Assembly: GCA_041394245.1 (NCBI GenBank)
Contig: JAWKIR010000002.1
Location: 1,860,001 to 1,924,000, forward strand
Direction: 5' to 3'
Origin: Acidimicrobiales bacterium
Lineage (GTDB): Bacteria; Actinomycetota; Acidimicrobiia; Acidimicrobiales; Aldehydirespiratoraceae
Length of the DNA stretch: 64,000 bases
Below, one piece after another: positions 9,319-18,447 of this stretch (positions are counted from its first letter, which is position 1; each line of letters begins with the position of its first letter). The position numbers and the translations under genes were made by a program. The notes beneath the pieces were generated by a model. The model had not been told where the DNA came from and made no database searches. It worked only from the letters and a program-made list of their open reading frames with translations.

Positions 9319-10738
9319 GCTGGAGGACCGCCTCGTCGCTGAGACGGTCGCTCTCGGGAACCTCGGAGATCCGCAGCGAGCCGTAGCGCACCGCGACCTC
9401 GTGGGCGACGAGCACGAAGCTGCCCGAGCCGGCCTCGACCTCCGGAGCGACCTGGGCGACATAGCTCACCATCCAGTCGGGCTCGGGCGACCCCTCCGGC
9501 CAGAGCTTCGCCCGGAACACCGAACCACCGCTGCCCACGATCGACTGCGCCTGGCCCCGGAAGAGGTAGGTGCGTCCGACCCTGACCTGCTCGGTGAGAT
9601 CACGGGTGACCACCGTGCCGTTCGGGTTCTGCATCTCGAGGACGTTGTCGCCGTTCAGCTCGATCGCGTAGAAGGGGAAGGCACCGTAGGGCGTTTTCGT
9701 GTTGCCCCCATCGGGGCGGAAACCCTGCTGGGGCTGACTCCCGGGCGTGAAGCTCTCGTTGTGGCCGTTCCACCGCAGCAACATGCCGAAGCCGGGCGTG
9801 GTGGAGGTGAACGGGTTGAAGTCCTCACTGATCGCGTCGATCGTGATCGGGAACTGGACGTCGAAATCGGTCCACTCGATGTCGCCGACGGCGAGAAGGC
9901 GGTCGTAGCCCAGGCTCTCCTCGTCGATGACGAGTTCGTCGCCCTCGATCTTCCAGCGCCCGTCGACCACCTCGACGAGCCCGTCGAGTTCCTGGACGCT
10001 CCAGTCGATCACGCCGGGTAGGGGAAGCTCGTCGACCGGTTCGTTGACGATCTGGACGAGCGCGGTCGTCACATCGCCGACATTGTCCGCGGCGCGGATC
10101 TCGACCGTGTTGACGCCTTCTCGCAGGCGGGTACGGAGGATGTCGATCACGAAGTCGCCCTCGCGCACGAGCCGGCGATCGTTGGGGCCGAGCGAGAGAC
10201 TCTCGGATGCTTCGCCGTTGAGACTGAAGACCAGCGACGCGACACCGTCGGGGTCGCTGACATTCCCGTGGATGTCGTACCACCGTTGGGCGACGCCCTC
10301 GCCGGCGTTCATCTCGGGGCCGTAGAAGAGATCGATCATGGGGCTGTTGTCGGTCGACTGGTAGGGCTTGAGCACCCGTACGACCACCGTGCGGATGTCG
10401 GACAGCCCGTTGTCGTCGGTCACGGTCAGCGTCACGACGTGTTCCCCGACATCGAACTCGCCGGTGTAGTCGGGGGTGAACGCGAGGTCCTCGAGCTCTT
10501 CGCTCCAGCGATAGTCGACGATCGGCGCGTCGGGTGCACGAACGTTGCCGGTCGCGTCGAGACTGACCTGCTCGACGCCGTCGCCGTCGATGTCGATGGC
10601 CACCGCCTGCGACGGGACCTGGATCACCGGCACACGAGGGATCTCGACATCACCCAACGCGACGGGCGCCGGATCGTCGGCGCCGCACGACGATGCGACG
10701 AGGGCACACGCGACGAACAGGAAGGCAGACCGCCGCAT
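9296..10738 (-). CDS. PKD-domain lipoprotein with C-terminal concanavalin-like region
   Basis: 480 residues, ATG 10738 overlapping the upstream methyltransferase stop (ATGA). The signal sequence MRRSAFLFVACALVASSCG ends in a probable lipidated Cys at 18. A PKD-like domain (GNVRAPDAPIVDYRWSEE... GEHVVTLTVTDDNGLSDIRTVVV) covers about 60-120. A second bacterial Ig-like region follows (about 125-225). The C-terminal 240 residues (DWSVQELDGLVEVVDGRWKI, FGMLLRWNGH, YLFRGQAQ) look like a LamG/DUF1080-type jelly roll. It is probably a glycan-binding surface lipoprotein, linked to the nucleotide-sugar operon upstream. Confidence 0.8.
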   Translation of the reverse strand: MRRSAFLFVACALVASSCGADDPAPVALGDVEIPRVPVIQVPSQAVAIDIDGDGVEQVSLDATGNVRAPDAPIVDYRWSEELEDLAFTPDYTGEFDVGEHVVTLTVTDDNGLSDIRTVVVRVLKPYQSTDNSPMIDLFYGPEMNAGEGVAQRWYDIHGNVSDPDGVASLVFSLNGEASESLSLGPNDRRLVREGDFVIDILRTRLREGVNTVEIRAADNVGDVTTALVQIVNEPVDELPLPGVIDWSVQELDGLVEVVDGRWKIEGDELVIDEESLGYDRLLAVGDIEWTDFDVQFPITIDAISEDFNPFTSTTPGFGMLLRWNGHNESFTPGSQPQQGFRPDGGNTKTPYGAFPFYAIELNGDNVLEMQNPNGTVVTRDLTEQVRVGRTYLFRGQAQSIVGSGGSVFRAKLWPEGSPEPDWMVSYVAQVAPEVEAGSGSFVLVAHEVAVRYGSLRISEVPESDRLSDEAVLQLRAAQLN

Positions 10739-11871
10739 CACGCCCCCAGCCCCAAGAGTTCCGCTTCGACGCCGACACGCGCGAGTTCTTCGCTGATCTC
10801 GTCCATGTAGACCGGGTTCATCACCACGACCGTATCGACCGCGAACCCCGGAAGATCGTCGGGGTGGCAGATGGCGAGACCGGAGCCCGGAAGGTAGCGG
10901 CCGGCCTTGGCCGGATTTATGTCGACCGCGACCACGGGTGCGAACTCCGGCACGGCGGAGAGGAACGCGACGGCCTTCGAGCTGGCGGCCCACACCGCAC
11001 ACCGACGACCCTCGGTCTGTGCCGCCCACCGGCGCCACTCCTCCACGCTGTCGGCCAGCGCACCGAAGTCGGGACGATCCCCACGGGGCTCGAACGGCGT
11101 GGGAGACGCGAGTCGGGCATGGGCGACGAGGTACTGGCCGTTGTAGTCGAGGCGCGACATGACGACCTCGAACCCGCTGCGCCGGAGCAGCCCGTCGAAC
11201 CCGACCTGGTCGACATAGCTGCAGTGTTCGAAGTAGATGTCCCAGAAGGCCGCTTCGGTCGCGATGCGGCCGCTGTCGGGCACCTCGAGATAGACGACGA
11301 CATCGGGCCGATCGGCAAGCTCGCCGCGGATGACGGCGAGGAAATCGGCGATGTCCGGCACGTGCTCGAGCGTGTGACGACAGATCACCACATCGGCATC
11401 GAAGTGCCCGGACCCGACGCCGAACGACTCCGCCCGGAGCTCGACGGCGCCATCCACCGCGGCGCGGCGACCGAGCGCCGGGTCGAGCCCGATCCCGGTG
11501 CCACCGGACGCCTCGCAGAATCGACGCAGGAAGTCGCCATCGCCACACCCGATCTCGAGGGCCCTCGCCCCCTTCAGCTGGTGCGTGTCGATCATCTCGT
11601 CGATCACTCGTCCCGCGAACGCCTGGAAGAAGGTCGAGTGACCCTGCGAATCCTCGTAGTCGTCGTCGTAGACGACGAGGTCGGGATCGAACGCCGAGTT
11701 CTGCACGAATCCACACCGTTCACACTGTTGGATGACCAGATCGCCGCGGGTCACCGCCCGTGCCGCCGCGGCATCGGCGTAGAGCCGGGAGTTCTCGACC
11801 GGCACCGACGGCGCGTCGAAGACCGTCGACAGCTCGGTGTGCCCGCAACTCCGACAGCCGGCGTCTGTCAC
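10738..11871 (-). CDS. Sugar C-methyltransferase, zinc-ribbon/SAM type
   Basis: 377 residues from the GTG at 11871, which overlaps the upstream stop (GTGA). The N-terminal zinc ribbon is formed by CRSC (6-9) and CERC (about 50-53). The SAM domain has ALEIGCGDGDFLRRF (about 103-117) and CRHTLEHVPDIADFL (about 160). The C-terminal C_methyltransf domain carries CAVWAASSKAVAFL and VAVDINPAKAGRYLPGSG. This three-part layout is that of NDP-hexose C-methyltransferases (TylCIII family), which make branched sugars from 4-keto intermediates. It is one of three such genes in this cluster. Confidence 0.85.
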   Translation of the reverse strand: MTDAGCRSCGHTELSTVFDAPSVPVENSRLYADAAAARAVTRGDLVIQQCERCGFVQNSAFDPDLVVYDDDYEDSQGHSTFFQAFAGRVIDEMIDTHQLKGARALEIGCGDGDFLRRFCEASGGTGIGLDPALGRRAAVDGAVELRAESFGVGSGHFDADVVICRHTLEHVPDIADFLAVIRGELADRPDVVVYLEVPDSGRIATEAAFWDIYFEHCSYVDQVGFDGLLRRSGFEVVMSRLDYNGQYLVAHARLASPTPFEPRGDRPDFGALADSVEEWRRWAAQTEGRRCAVWAASSKAVAFLSAVPEFAPVVAVDINPAKAGRYLPGSGLAICHPDDLPGFAVDTVVVMNPVYMDEISEELARVGVEAELLGLGA

Positions 11872-12908
11872 GTGGGCGCGTTGCCGTCCGTCCAACGGAC
11901 GGTCTGGTCGAGCCGACCAGCGGCCTGATGTGCGTCGAGTCGCTTGAGGCGGATGAAACGGTCGGAGAACAGCGTGTCGATGTCGAGTCCGGCCTCGCGG
12001 AAGTCCTCGGCCATCTGGGCGATGCCGGTGCGCACCGTGAACTTCGGCTGGAACTCGGGCAGCTCGGTCGCGATCCGGGTGAAGTCGACCTTGTAGTCGC
12101 GCTTGTCGGCGCCACTTCCCTCGGCCACGGAGATCTCCGCACCGGGAACCGCCTCGGCGACCATCTCGGCCACGGTGATGACCTGGTAGTTCTCTTCGGT
12201 CCGACCGACGTTGAACGGCCGGTCGTGTACCCGCTCGACGTCGTCGACCGACAACACGGCCTCGACGGCGTGGGCGATGTCGGCCACGTGGACGAACGGG
12301 CGCCACGGGGTGCCGTCGCTCATCAGCACGATCCGGCCCTCGACGACGGCCCGGGCCGTGATGTCGTTGATCAGCAGATCCATCCGCAACTTCGGCGACG
12401 AGCCGTAGGCCGTCGCGTTGCGCATGTAGGTCGGATGGAAGTCGTCGTCGGCGAGTTCGGAGATCGCGAACTCGGCTCTCACCTTGGACTCGCCGTAGGG
12501 GGTGACGGGGTTGAACGCCGCCGTCTCGTCGAGCAGGGAGCCGTCGCCCGCGCCGTAGAGCGAGCACGACGAGGCGAACACGAAGCGACGCGCGCCCGCC
12601 GCCTTGGCCATCTCGGCCATGCGCACCGAAGCCCGCTCGTTGATGCCGTAGGTGAGATCGGGGTCGACATTGCCGAGTGGGTCGTTCGAGAGGGCGGCGA
12701 GATGCACCACGCCCTCGATCCCCTCGAAGACCTCCGGGCCGACGTCTCGCACGTCGCCCCACGAGGTGGACGGTGCCGTGTTGTCCTGGAAGTCCATCTT
12801 CTGGAACAGGCCCGTGTCGAGGCCGACGACGTCGTGCCCGGCCCGTTCGAGCATGGGGCAGAGGATCGAGCCGATGTAGCCATCGCTACCGGTGACGAGA
12901 ACGCGCAT
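11868..12908 (-). CDS. NAD-dependent epimerase/dehydratase (extended SDR)
   Basis: 346 residues starting MRVLVTGSDGYIGSILCP, the extended-SDR Rossmann motif (TGxxGxxG). ASSCSLYGAG and YGESK (Y and K about 142-146) give the catalytic Ser, Tyr and Lys. RNATAYGSSPKLRMDLLIND and RPFVHVADIAHA are typical of sugar-nucleotide epimerases and dehydratases. It probably acts on the nucleotide sugar made by the cytidylyltransferase upstream, as 4-reductase, epimerase or dehydratase; sequence alone does not decide. It does not carry the 'TGHTGFKG' opening usual for CDP-glucose 4,6-dehydratase. Confidence 0.87.
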   Translation of the reverse strand: MRVLVTGSDGYIGSILCPMLERAGHDVVGLDTGLFQKMDFQDNTAPSTSWGDVRDVGPEVFEGIEGVVHLAALSNDPLGNVDPDLTYGINERASVRMAEMAKAAGARRFVFASSCSLYGAGDGSLLDETAAFNPVTPYGESKVRAEFAISELADDDFHPTYMRNATAYGSSPKLRMDLLINDITARAVVEGRIVLMSDGTPWRPFVHVADIAHAVEAVLSVDDVERVHDRPFNVGRTEENYQVITVAEMVAEAVPGAEISVAEGSGADKRDYKVDFTRIATELPEFQPKFTVRTGIAQMAEDFREAGLDIDTLFSDRFIRLKRLDAHQAAGRLDQTVRWTDGNAPT

Positions 12909-12917
12909 TGGAATGTC

Positions 12918-13571
12918 TCACTTGCTTTCGGGGAGGAGGGTGAACTTGTCGGCGTGGAAGGCTTCGGCCCAGCGTTGGTTGCACTCGACGCCGCGCACCC
13001 GGGCGAGCCCGCGAAACGTGTCGGCATCGAACCAGGGCTTGTCGACCTGGCTGGCGAAAGCGGTCCGGATGATCTCGACCTTGCGGTCGATCACCGAATC
13101 GTCGAACGGCACATAGGTGTTGGGCGGAACGAGATCACCTTCGTACTTGGGGATCTCGTACTGGAGGACGAGGTGGTCGCGAAAGCTCCCCCACGTCGCG
13201 TCGGCGATGGCAGCGTGGTCCTGATGGCGATCGCCCCGACGATGGGTGAACACGAGATCGGGGGCGAACGCGGCACTGGCATGCAGCGCCGACTTCAACG
13301 CGGCCCACTGGTCGGGAAAGAACGACTCGCGGAAGTCGTGGATCTCGAGTTCGTACGACACCGAGGCGGCGAAGAGCATCGCCGAGGCGACCTCCTGCTC
13401 GGCGCGACGCTCGGGGCTCGCGCTGAAGATCACCGCTCGCGCGACGACCGGACGCTCCGCCTGCAGCCGGAGCAGCGTGGCGCCGGCACCGATCTCGACG
13501 TCGTCGGCGTGGGCGCCGAGACAGAGCACCCGCAGGGGTGCGTCGGTCGGCGCCGGGAGCAGAGGAAGCAC
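12918..13571 (-). CDS. PIG-L/LmbE family deacetylase
   Basis: 217 residues from GTG 13571, five bases after the upstream stop; the open frame continues upstream but has no family sequence. LCLGAHADDVEIGAGATLLRL (about 17-37) is the PIG-L zinc site (AHxDD, here with A for P), and THRRGDRHQDHAAIA (about 110-124) supplies the second HxxH-like metal ligand region. PIG-L enzymes remove N-acetyl groups from sugars. In this cluster the likely substrate is an N-acetylated nucleotide or lipid-linked sugar. A mycothiol MshB role is less likely given the gene context. Confidence 0.87.
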   Translation of the reverse strand: MLPLLPAPTDAPLRVLCLGAHADDVEIGAGATLLRLQAERPVVARAVIFSASPERRAEQEVASAMLFAASVSYELEIHDFRESFFPDQWAALKSALHASAAFAPDLVFTHRRGDRHQDHAAIADATWGSFRDHLVLQYEIPKYEGDLVPPNTYVPFDDSVIDRKVEIIRTAFASQVDKPWFDADTFRGLARVRGVECNQRWAEAFHADKFTLLPESK

Positions 13572-13576
13572 GGTGC

Positions 13577-14365
13577 CTAGGCCCACTTCTCCCAGGGGGC
13601 TTCGCCCGCCTGATGCATCTCGTCGAGGGCCTGGCGGTCCTTGAAGGTGTCCATGCCCATCCAGAAACCATCGTGTCGATGGGCCATCAGCTTGCGCTGG
13701 TCCATCAGGCGTCGGAACGGCTCGTAGACGAGCTCCTCTCCGGGTCGCATGTAGTCCCACAGCTCCTTGCGGAACACGAAGTAGCCACCGTTGACCCAGA
13801 CATCGGCCGCGTCGGCCTCGGCGAAGTCGGTGGCCCGGTTGTCGTCGTCGATCGCGACGACGTGGAAACTCTGGCTCGGCGGCACGCAGAGGAAGTTGGC
13901 CACGACATCGGGCGTGTTCTCCACCTCGGCGATCATCTCGTCGATCGGGCAGTCGGACAGCCCGTCGCCGTAGTTGGCGAGGAACATCTCCTCGCCGTCG
14001 AGGTGCTCGCGCACCGCCATCAGCCGCTGACCGATGTTGGCGTCGAGCCCGGTGTCGACGAACGTGATGTTCCAGGTGTCGAGGTCGGTGTTGAGCATCT
14101 CGACGTCGGACCCCCCCGACCCGCTGTTACCGCGCAGGATGAAGTCGTTCGACAGCCATTCCTCGTAGTCGAGGAAGTAGCGCTTGATGTAGTCACCGCG
14201 GTAGCCGAGGCAGAGCACGAAGTCGGTGTGGCCGTAGTGGGCGTAGTAGCGCATGAGGTGCCACAGGATCGGGCGAGGCCCGACGGGCACCATGGGCTTC
14301 GGGATGTTCTCGGAGAACTCGCGCATGCGCATGCCCCGCCCGCCGCAGAACAGGACGACCTTCAC
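13577..14365 (-). CDS. rfbF: Glucose-1-phosphate cytidylyltransferase
   Basis: 262 residues, GTG 14365 overlapping the upstream stop (GTGA). The N-terminal nucleotidyltransferase motif is FCGGRGMRMREFSENIPKPM (6-25), with PRPILWHLMRYYAHYG next. FLANYGDGLSDCPI (about 127-140) is the metal-binding DG motif and VNGGYFVF (about 186-193) the sugar site. The layout and length fit RfbF/DdhA, which makes CDP-glucose from glucose-1-phosphate and CTP. It supplies the CDP-sugar branch of the locus. The usual partner CDP-glucose 4,6-dehydratase (RfbG) is not recognisable in this window. Confidence 0.92.
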   Translation of the reverse strand: MKVVLFCGGRGMRMREFSENIPKPMVPVGPRPILWHLMRYYAHYGHTDFVLCLGYRGDYIKRYFLDYEEWLSNDFILRGNSGSGGSDVEMLNTDLDTWNITFVDTGLDANIGQRLMAVREHLDGEEMFLANYGDGLSDCPIDEMIAEVENTPDVVANFLCVPPSQSFHVVAIDDDNRATDFAEADAADVWVNGGYFVFRKELWDYMRPGEELVYEPFRRLMDQRKLMAHRHDGFWMGMDTFKDRQALDEMHQAGEAPWEKWA

Positions 14366-15621
14366 CTCGGCTCCCCACCCAGAACCGTGAGTCCCGGAAC
14401 GGGCCGCACGAACTTCGTGCCGCGCTCGGCGAGATGGGCGAGCTGCTTCGTGATCTCGTCGGTGAGATTCCACGGAAGGATGAAGATGTAGTCGGCGTGC
14501 TCCGTCTCGAGGATCTCGGGATCGTGGATCGGGATGTGCGTGCCGGGAGTGAACCGACCGTGCTTGTAGGGATTGCGGTCGACGGTGAACTCGATCAGGT
14601 CTTCGCGGATGCCGATGTAGTTGAGCAGCGTGTTGCCCTTGCCCGGGGCTCCGTAGCCCAGCACCCGCTTGCCGTCGCGACGGGCCTGGATCAAGAACGT
14701 GAGGACGTCGTGACGCAGACCCACGATCCGCGAGGCGAAGTCGCGGTAGTAGTCGAGTGTCTCGGTGCCGAGCGCGAGTTCGCGTTCGCGTAGCTCGCGG
14801 AGACGATCGGTCTCCTCGAGCGTGTGCTCGGCGTGGCATGCGTAGATCCGAATCGATCCGCCGTGGGTCCACAGCTCCTCGACGTCGTAGAGCCGCATGC
14901 CGTGTGCCGCGAAGATCCGTTCGGTGGTGACGAGCGAGAAGTACGAGAAATGCTCGTGGTACACCTGATCGAACTGGTTCTCCTCCATCGTCCGCATCAG
15001 ATGGGGGAACTCGATCGTGACCGTGCCGTGGGGCGCGAGGATGATCGGCATGCCGCCGACGAAGTCGTTGAGGTCGGGCACCTGGGCCATCACGTTGTTG
15101 CCGAGCACGAGGTCGGCCTGGATGCCCTCCTCGGCGAGCTTCGACGCGAACTCGCGACCGAAGAACTCGGTGCGGGTCGGGACACCGCGCTCCTCCTCCG
15201 CGACCTTCGCGACGTTGAGGGCCGGCTCGACACCGAGCACCGGGATGTTCTTCTGGAGGAAGTACTGGAGGAGGTAGCCGTCGTTGCTGGCGAGCTCGAC
15301 GACCATCGAGTCCTCGCCGAGGCCGAGCTGCTCGGTCATCTTGTCGACATAGTTCGCGCAGTGTTCGAGCCAGGCGTTGGAGTACGAGGAGAAGTAGGCG
15401 TACTCGCGGAAGATCTCGTCGGGGCTCACGAACTCCTGGAGCTGCACGAGGAAGCACTCGTGGCACACCCATGCGTGAAGGGGGTAGAAGTTCTCGCCCT
15501 CGAGCAGCTGCTCCTGGGTGAGGAATGTCTCGCACAGGGGCGACTTGCCCAGATCGATGAAGGTCTCGGTCAACTCGGTGCCACAGAAGCGGCACGGGCC
15601 ACCAGTGAGTGATTCAGCCAT
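14362..15621 (-). CDS. NDP-hexose C-methyltransferase (TylCIII-like)
   Basis: 419 residues, the usual length of this family. Zinc ribbon: CRFC (10-13) and CHEC (about 53-56). SAM site: VVELASNDGYLLQYF (about 107-121). Then FFGREFA, GNNVMAQVPDL, and the strongly conserved catalytic stretch VYHEHFSYFSL. C-terminal domain: VLGYGAPGKGNTLLNYIGI and DRNPYKHGRFTPGTHIPI. These match the 3-C-methyltransferases acting on 4-keto-2,6-dideoxy or related NDP-sugars. Cotranscribed with rfbF (GTGA overlap), it most likely methylates a CDP-sugar. Confidence 0.9.
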   Translation of the reverse strand: MAESLTGGPCRFCGTELTETFIDLGKSPLCETFLTQEQLLEGENFYPLHAWVCHECFLVQLQEFVSPDEIFREYAYFSSYSNAWLEHCANYVDKMTEQLGLGEDSMVVELASNDGYLLQYFLQKNIPVLGVEPALNVAKVAEEERGVPTRTEFFGREFASKLAEEGIQADLVLGNNVMAQVPDLNDFVGGMPIILAPHGTVTIEFPHLMRTMEENQFDQVYHEHFSYFSLVTTERIFAAHGMRLYDVEELWTHGGSIRIYACHAEHTLEETDRLRELRERELALGTETLDYYRDFASRIVGLRHDVLTFLIQARRDGKRVLGYGAPGKGNTLLNYIGIREDLIEFTVDRNPYKHGRFTPGTHIPIHDPEILETEHADYIFILPWNLTDEITKQLAHLAERGTKFVRPVPGLTVLGGEPR

Positions 15622-15636
15622 GTGGGGGCACTCCTC

Positions 15637-16800
15637 TCAGATGCTGATCACGTCGGCATCTACCCCGAGATCTGAAAGCATTCGCGTGATCTCGTCGGTG
15701 TACACCGGGTTGACCACCAGCACCGCGTCGGGCCGCGCCTCCACGAGCACCTCGGGCGCGACGATGGCGTGGCCGGTCCCGGTGACGAACGTCCCCTGCT
15801 TGCGCGGGTTGATGTCGACCACCCACTCGATGGCATCGGAGGCCGGGACGAGGTTCATCAACCCGACGGCGCGGGCGCCGCCACCCCACGCAGCGAGTCG
15901 CTGTCCACGATCGCGGCGGGCCGCGAGATCCGCGCCGACGGCCTCGATGCGGTCGGCCAGGGCGTGGACGTCGGCCCGGATCCGCTCGACCACCGCGGGG
16001 TCGACCGGCTCGTCGTTCGGCGCCGCGCCGGTGACGTTGGCCTCGACGGCGGCGAAGAGGCCGTCGAAGGTCGGGCGAGCCTCGACATCGGTGAGCCCCG
16101 CTCTGACCATCAGGTGGGCGAGCGTCTCGGGCGTGTAGTAGCCGCAGTGCTCGTACATCAGGTCCTCGAACGCGCCCCGGTCGAGCGCCCACGCGAAGTT
16201 CGGCACCTCGATGTAGACCCCGCCGCCAGGGACGATCCCGCCCCGGATCGTGTCGATCAGCATCATCGGCTCGGGAAGGTGCTCGAGGACGTGGCGTGAC
16301 GAGACGAAGTCGACCTCGTGGCCACGCAGGCTGTCGGCATCGGCATATTCGTCGAAGATCCGCACATCGGCCCGGGCGACCAGCTCGCTCACACGATCGG
16401 GGTTGTGGCCCGGCTCGAAACCGATGCCGGTGTTGCCTCCCTCGATGCAGAGGTTGGCGAGGAACCGCCCGTCGCCGGGCCCGATCTCGGCGAGGCGACG
16501 GCCTCGCAGCCCGTGGCGTTCGACGAGCCCCTTGGCGAGTTCCGCCTCCCAGTTCGCGAACTTCGGCGAGTGGTGCAGCGCGTTGTCGTAGTCCTGCTCG
16601 TAGTCCATGCGGTCGATGTCGAACGCCGCGTTCCACACATAGCCGCAGTGCGAGCACAGGGTGAGCGCCATCTCCGCCTTCTCACACCCTCGAGCAGCAG
16701 CCTCGCTGTGCCAGAGCAATCCGACGTGCACCGGCAGGGCCGGAATCACCATCAGAGATTCGGTGTTCGCCGAACTACACGCAGGACATTGGGGCGCCAT
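15637..16800 (-). CDS. Sugar C-methyltransferase, zinc-ribbon/SAM type
   Basis: 387 residues from ATG 16800. Zinc ribbon: CPAC (5-8) and CSHC (about 49-52). SAM site: LAEIGPGDGRFLANL (about 103-117) and SSRHVLEHLPEPMMLID (about 163-179). The C-terminal domain has LAAWGGGARAVGLMNLV and VVDINPRKQGTFVTGTGH. It is closer in layout to the 377-residue methyltransferase ending at 10738 than to the 419-residue one. First gene of the minus-strand sugar operon, 15 bases upstream of the TylCIII-like gene. Confidence 0.86.
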   Translation of the reverse strand: MAPQCPACSSANTESLMVIPALPVHVGLLWHSEAAARGCEKAEMALTLCSHCGYVWNAAFDIDRMDYEQDYDNALHHSPKFANWEAELAKGLVERHGLRGRRLAEIGPGDGRFLANLCIEGGNTGIGFEPGHNPDRVSELVARADVRIFDEYADADSLRGHEVDFVSSRHVLEHLPEPMMLIDTIRGGIVPGGGVYIEVPNFAWALDRGAFEDLMYEHCGYYTPETLAHLMVRAGLTDVEARPTFDGLFAAVEANVTGAAPNDEPVDPAVVERIRADVHALADRIEAVGADLAARRDRGQRLAAWGGGARAVGLMNLVPASDAIEWVVDINPRKQGTFVTGTGHAIVAPEVLVEARPDAVLVVNPVYTDEITRMLSDLGVDADVISI

Positions 16801-16853
16801 TTCCCCAAGCCTACCGCTCGCCCGGAGAGGCGACGGAGATGACGCGACCCCCG

Positions 16854-18311
16854 TCAGTTGATGGTCACGTTGCCGCCGACGCCGTTGCTGCCGGCGGCGA
16901 CGGTCCATCCGTCGGTGGCGGCGACGGAGGCGCCGTCGAGGAGGGTGTTGTTGCGCCACAGCATGCTCGACGAGGCGTTGCCGGGCTTGGCGATGACGGC
17001 GTGGTAGGACTCGAACTCTTCGGAGAGTGTGGTGTTCTCGATGGTGAACAGTCCGACCACGTGCTTGGCCTGCACGGCTGCGGATGAGGCGCCGTAGATG
17101 GTGCTGTTGCGGATGGTCGGGTTGACGACCTGTCCGCCGGACATGCCGGTGTATTGGATGGCGTCGTTGTGGGCGGTGGATCCGCTGGGTCGTTGTTTGC
17201 CGTGGATGGTGACGTTGTCGACGAGCGGGTCGATGATGTTTCCTTCGTAGGCGAAGAACTGCATGATGTCGCCGTCGCCGATGTTGGGTTGGCTGTTCAC
17301 GTCGGTGCCGTCGATGAAGTACGGCCGGGTGACGGTTGCGCCGCCCGACATCTGGACGTGGGCGAAGGTGAATTCGAAGTTGCGGAATCCGGAGTCGGTG
17401 ATGCTTTGTCCGTTGCGGACGCCGATTCGGCGGGCGCCGCCGCCGCGGATGTTTCGTGCTTCGACGTTGCTGGCCATGATGACGACTTCGCCGGGTGATG
17501 AGAAGTTGAAGTCGTAGATGGTGTTGGGCTGGTTGAGCACGGTGTCGGCGTTGGCCATCACGATGGGTCGTCCATCGGTCGAGACCGGCGCCGCTGTCGT
17601 CGTCGGTGCCGGAGCCGCCGTCGTCGTCGTCGTGGGCGCAGGAGCCGCCGTCGTCGTCGTCGTGGGCGCAGGAGCCGCCGTCGTGGTCGTCGTGGGCGCG
17701 GGAGCCGCCGTCGTCGTCGGCACCGCCGGCGTGCCGGCCGCCGCTCCGATCGTGAACTCGGCGGCGAGTGTCACCGAGGCGTCCCCGCGATGCACGACCG
17801 CCTGGACCGCGTAGGTCTGCCCACGCCGGAACGTCCAGGAGTTGTCGAATCCCTGGTCGGACTCGAAGGTGCCGTCGATCGGCAAGACGCCGACGTAGCG
17901 GATGTTGAAGGGGGGCGAGATGTCGTCGTCGCGGAAGAGGACGCCGTCGATGTACCACTCGACGCGGTCGATGGACGTGTCGGAGACCTCGAGGCGAACC
18001 TCGAAGGGTTCGTCGATCGCCGCGTTCTCGAGCGAACCCTCGGCCGGCGCGTTCCGCGCCGTAGCCCAGACGAGCGACAGCCCGTCGGCTTCGAGGATCG
18101 ACACTTCATCCTGCGGGATCACCGGAAGCAGTTGGGCGGTGTCGCCGGTGCCCCCTGGCACGTCGACGCGATCGACGTTGCGCTCGACCCCGGTGTCGGG
18201 GTTCGTCGCCGTGACGTCGCCGTCGATTCCGGTGGTGACGTTCTCGAACGTCTCCTTGCACCCGGTCACCATCAGTGCCGTCACTGCCACAGCGGCGGTC
18301 CACTTCTTCAT
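16854..18311 (-). CDS. Lipoprotein with Thr/Ala/Pro repeat linker and beta-helix domain
   Basis: 485 residues; a GAGGAG box sits eight bases before the ATG. The signal peptide MKKWTAAVAVTALMVTGCKE has a clear lipobox with Cys 18. Residues about 30-195 form an Ig/PKD-like domain (RVEWYIDGVLFRDDDISPPF). A low-complexity TTTTTAAPAP linker (about 198-245) follows. The C-terminal domain (about 250-485) has beta-helix style rungs (IRGGGARRIGVRNGQSITDSG, NDAIQYTGMSGGQVVNPTI). Surface glycan-binding or lyase-like activity is plausible; no catalytic residues could be assigned. Confidence 0.8.
   Translation of the reverse strand: MKKWTAAVAVTALMVTGCKETFENVTTGIDGDVTATNPDTGVERNVDRVDVPGGTGDTAQLLPVIPQDEVSILEADGLSLVWATARNAPAEGSLENAAIDEPFEVRLEVSDTSIDRVEWYIDGVLFRDDDISPPFNIRYVGVLPIDGTFESDQGFDNSWTFRRGQTYAVQAVVHRGDASVTLAAEFTIGAAAGTPAVPTTTAAPAPTTTTTAAPAPTTTTTAAPAPTTTTTAAPAPTTTAAPVSTDGRPIVMANADTVLNQPNTIYDFNFSSPGEVVIMASNVEARNIRGGGARRIGVRNGQSITDSGFRNFEFTFAHVQMSGGATVTRPYFIDGTDVNSQPNIGDGDIMQFFAYEGNIIDPLVDNVTIHGKQRPSGSTAHNDAIQYTGMSGGQVVNPTIRNSTIYGASSAAVQAKHVVGLFTIENTTLSEEFESYHAVIAKPGNASSSMLWRNNTLLDGASVAATDGWTVAAGSNGVGGNVTIN
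17611..17720 (-). repeat. 30-bp tandem repeat coding for a TTTTTAAPAP linker
   Basis: About 3.6 copies of a 30-bp unit lie head to tail inside the lipoprotein gene. The copies at 17611-17640 and 17641-17670 are identical, 17671-17700 differs at two positions, and the last is partial. Each unit encodes ten residues of Thr, Ala and Pro. Such in-frame repeats can change copy number by slippage without breaking the frame, altering the length of the surface stalk. Confidence 0.9.
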
Positions 18312-18364
18312 CTCTGTGCTCCTCGGTTCACGCGCCCAGTGCGTGATCCATCGGGGCAGTGGCG

Positions 18365-18392
18365 TGGACCCTTTAGTGAATATCTGGGTCCA
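18365..18392 (-). promoter_or_regulatory. Inverted repeat around an AT-rich core upstream of the repeat-linker lipoprotein
   Basis: Seven-base arms TGGACCC and GGGTCCA flank a 14-base AT-rich core about 55-80 bases upstream of the start at 18311. The AT-rich core is unusual in this GC-rich DNA and could hold the promoter -10 region, making the arms a candidate operator. A short hairpin in the leader is the alternative. Confidence 0.3.
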
Positions 18393-18447
18393 TCGGCCCA
18401 GGACCTCTCACCTCACGGAGTCGTGGCCGACCTCGGGCCCGACCGGG

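Noticed and set aside
17611..17720. Tandem repeats as a CRISPR array
   Set aside because: The repeats are contiguous without spacers and code in frame for a protein linker.
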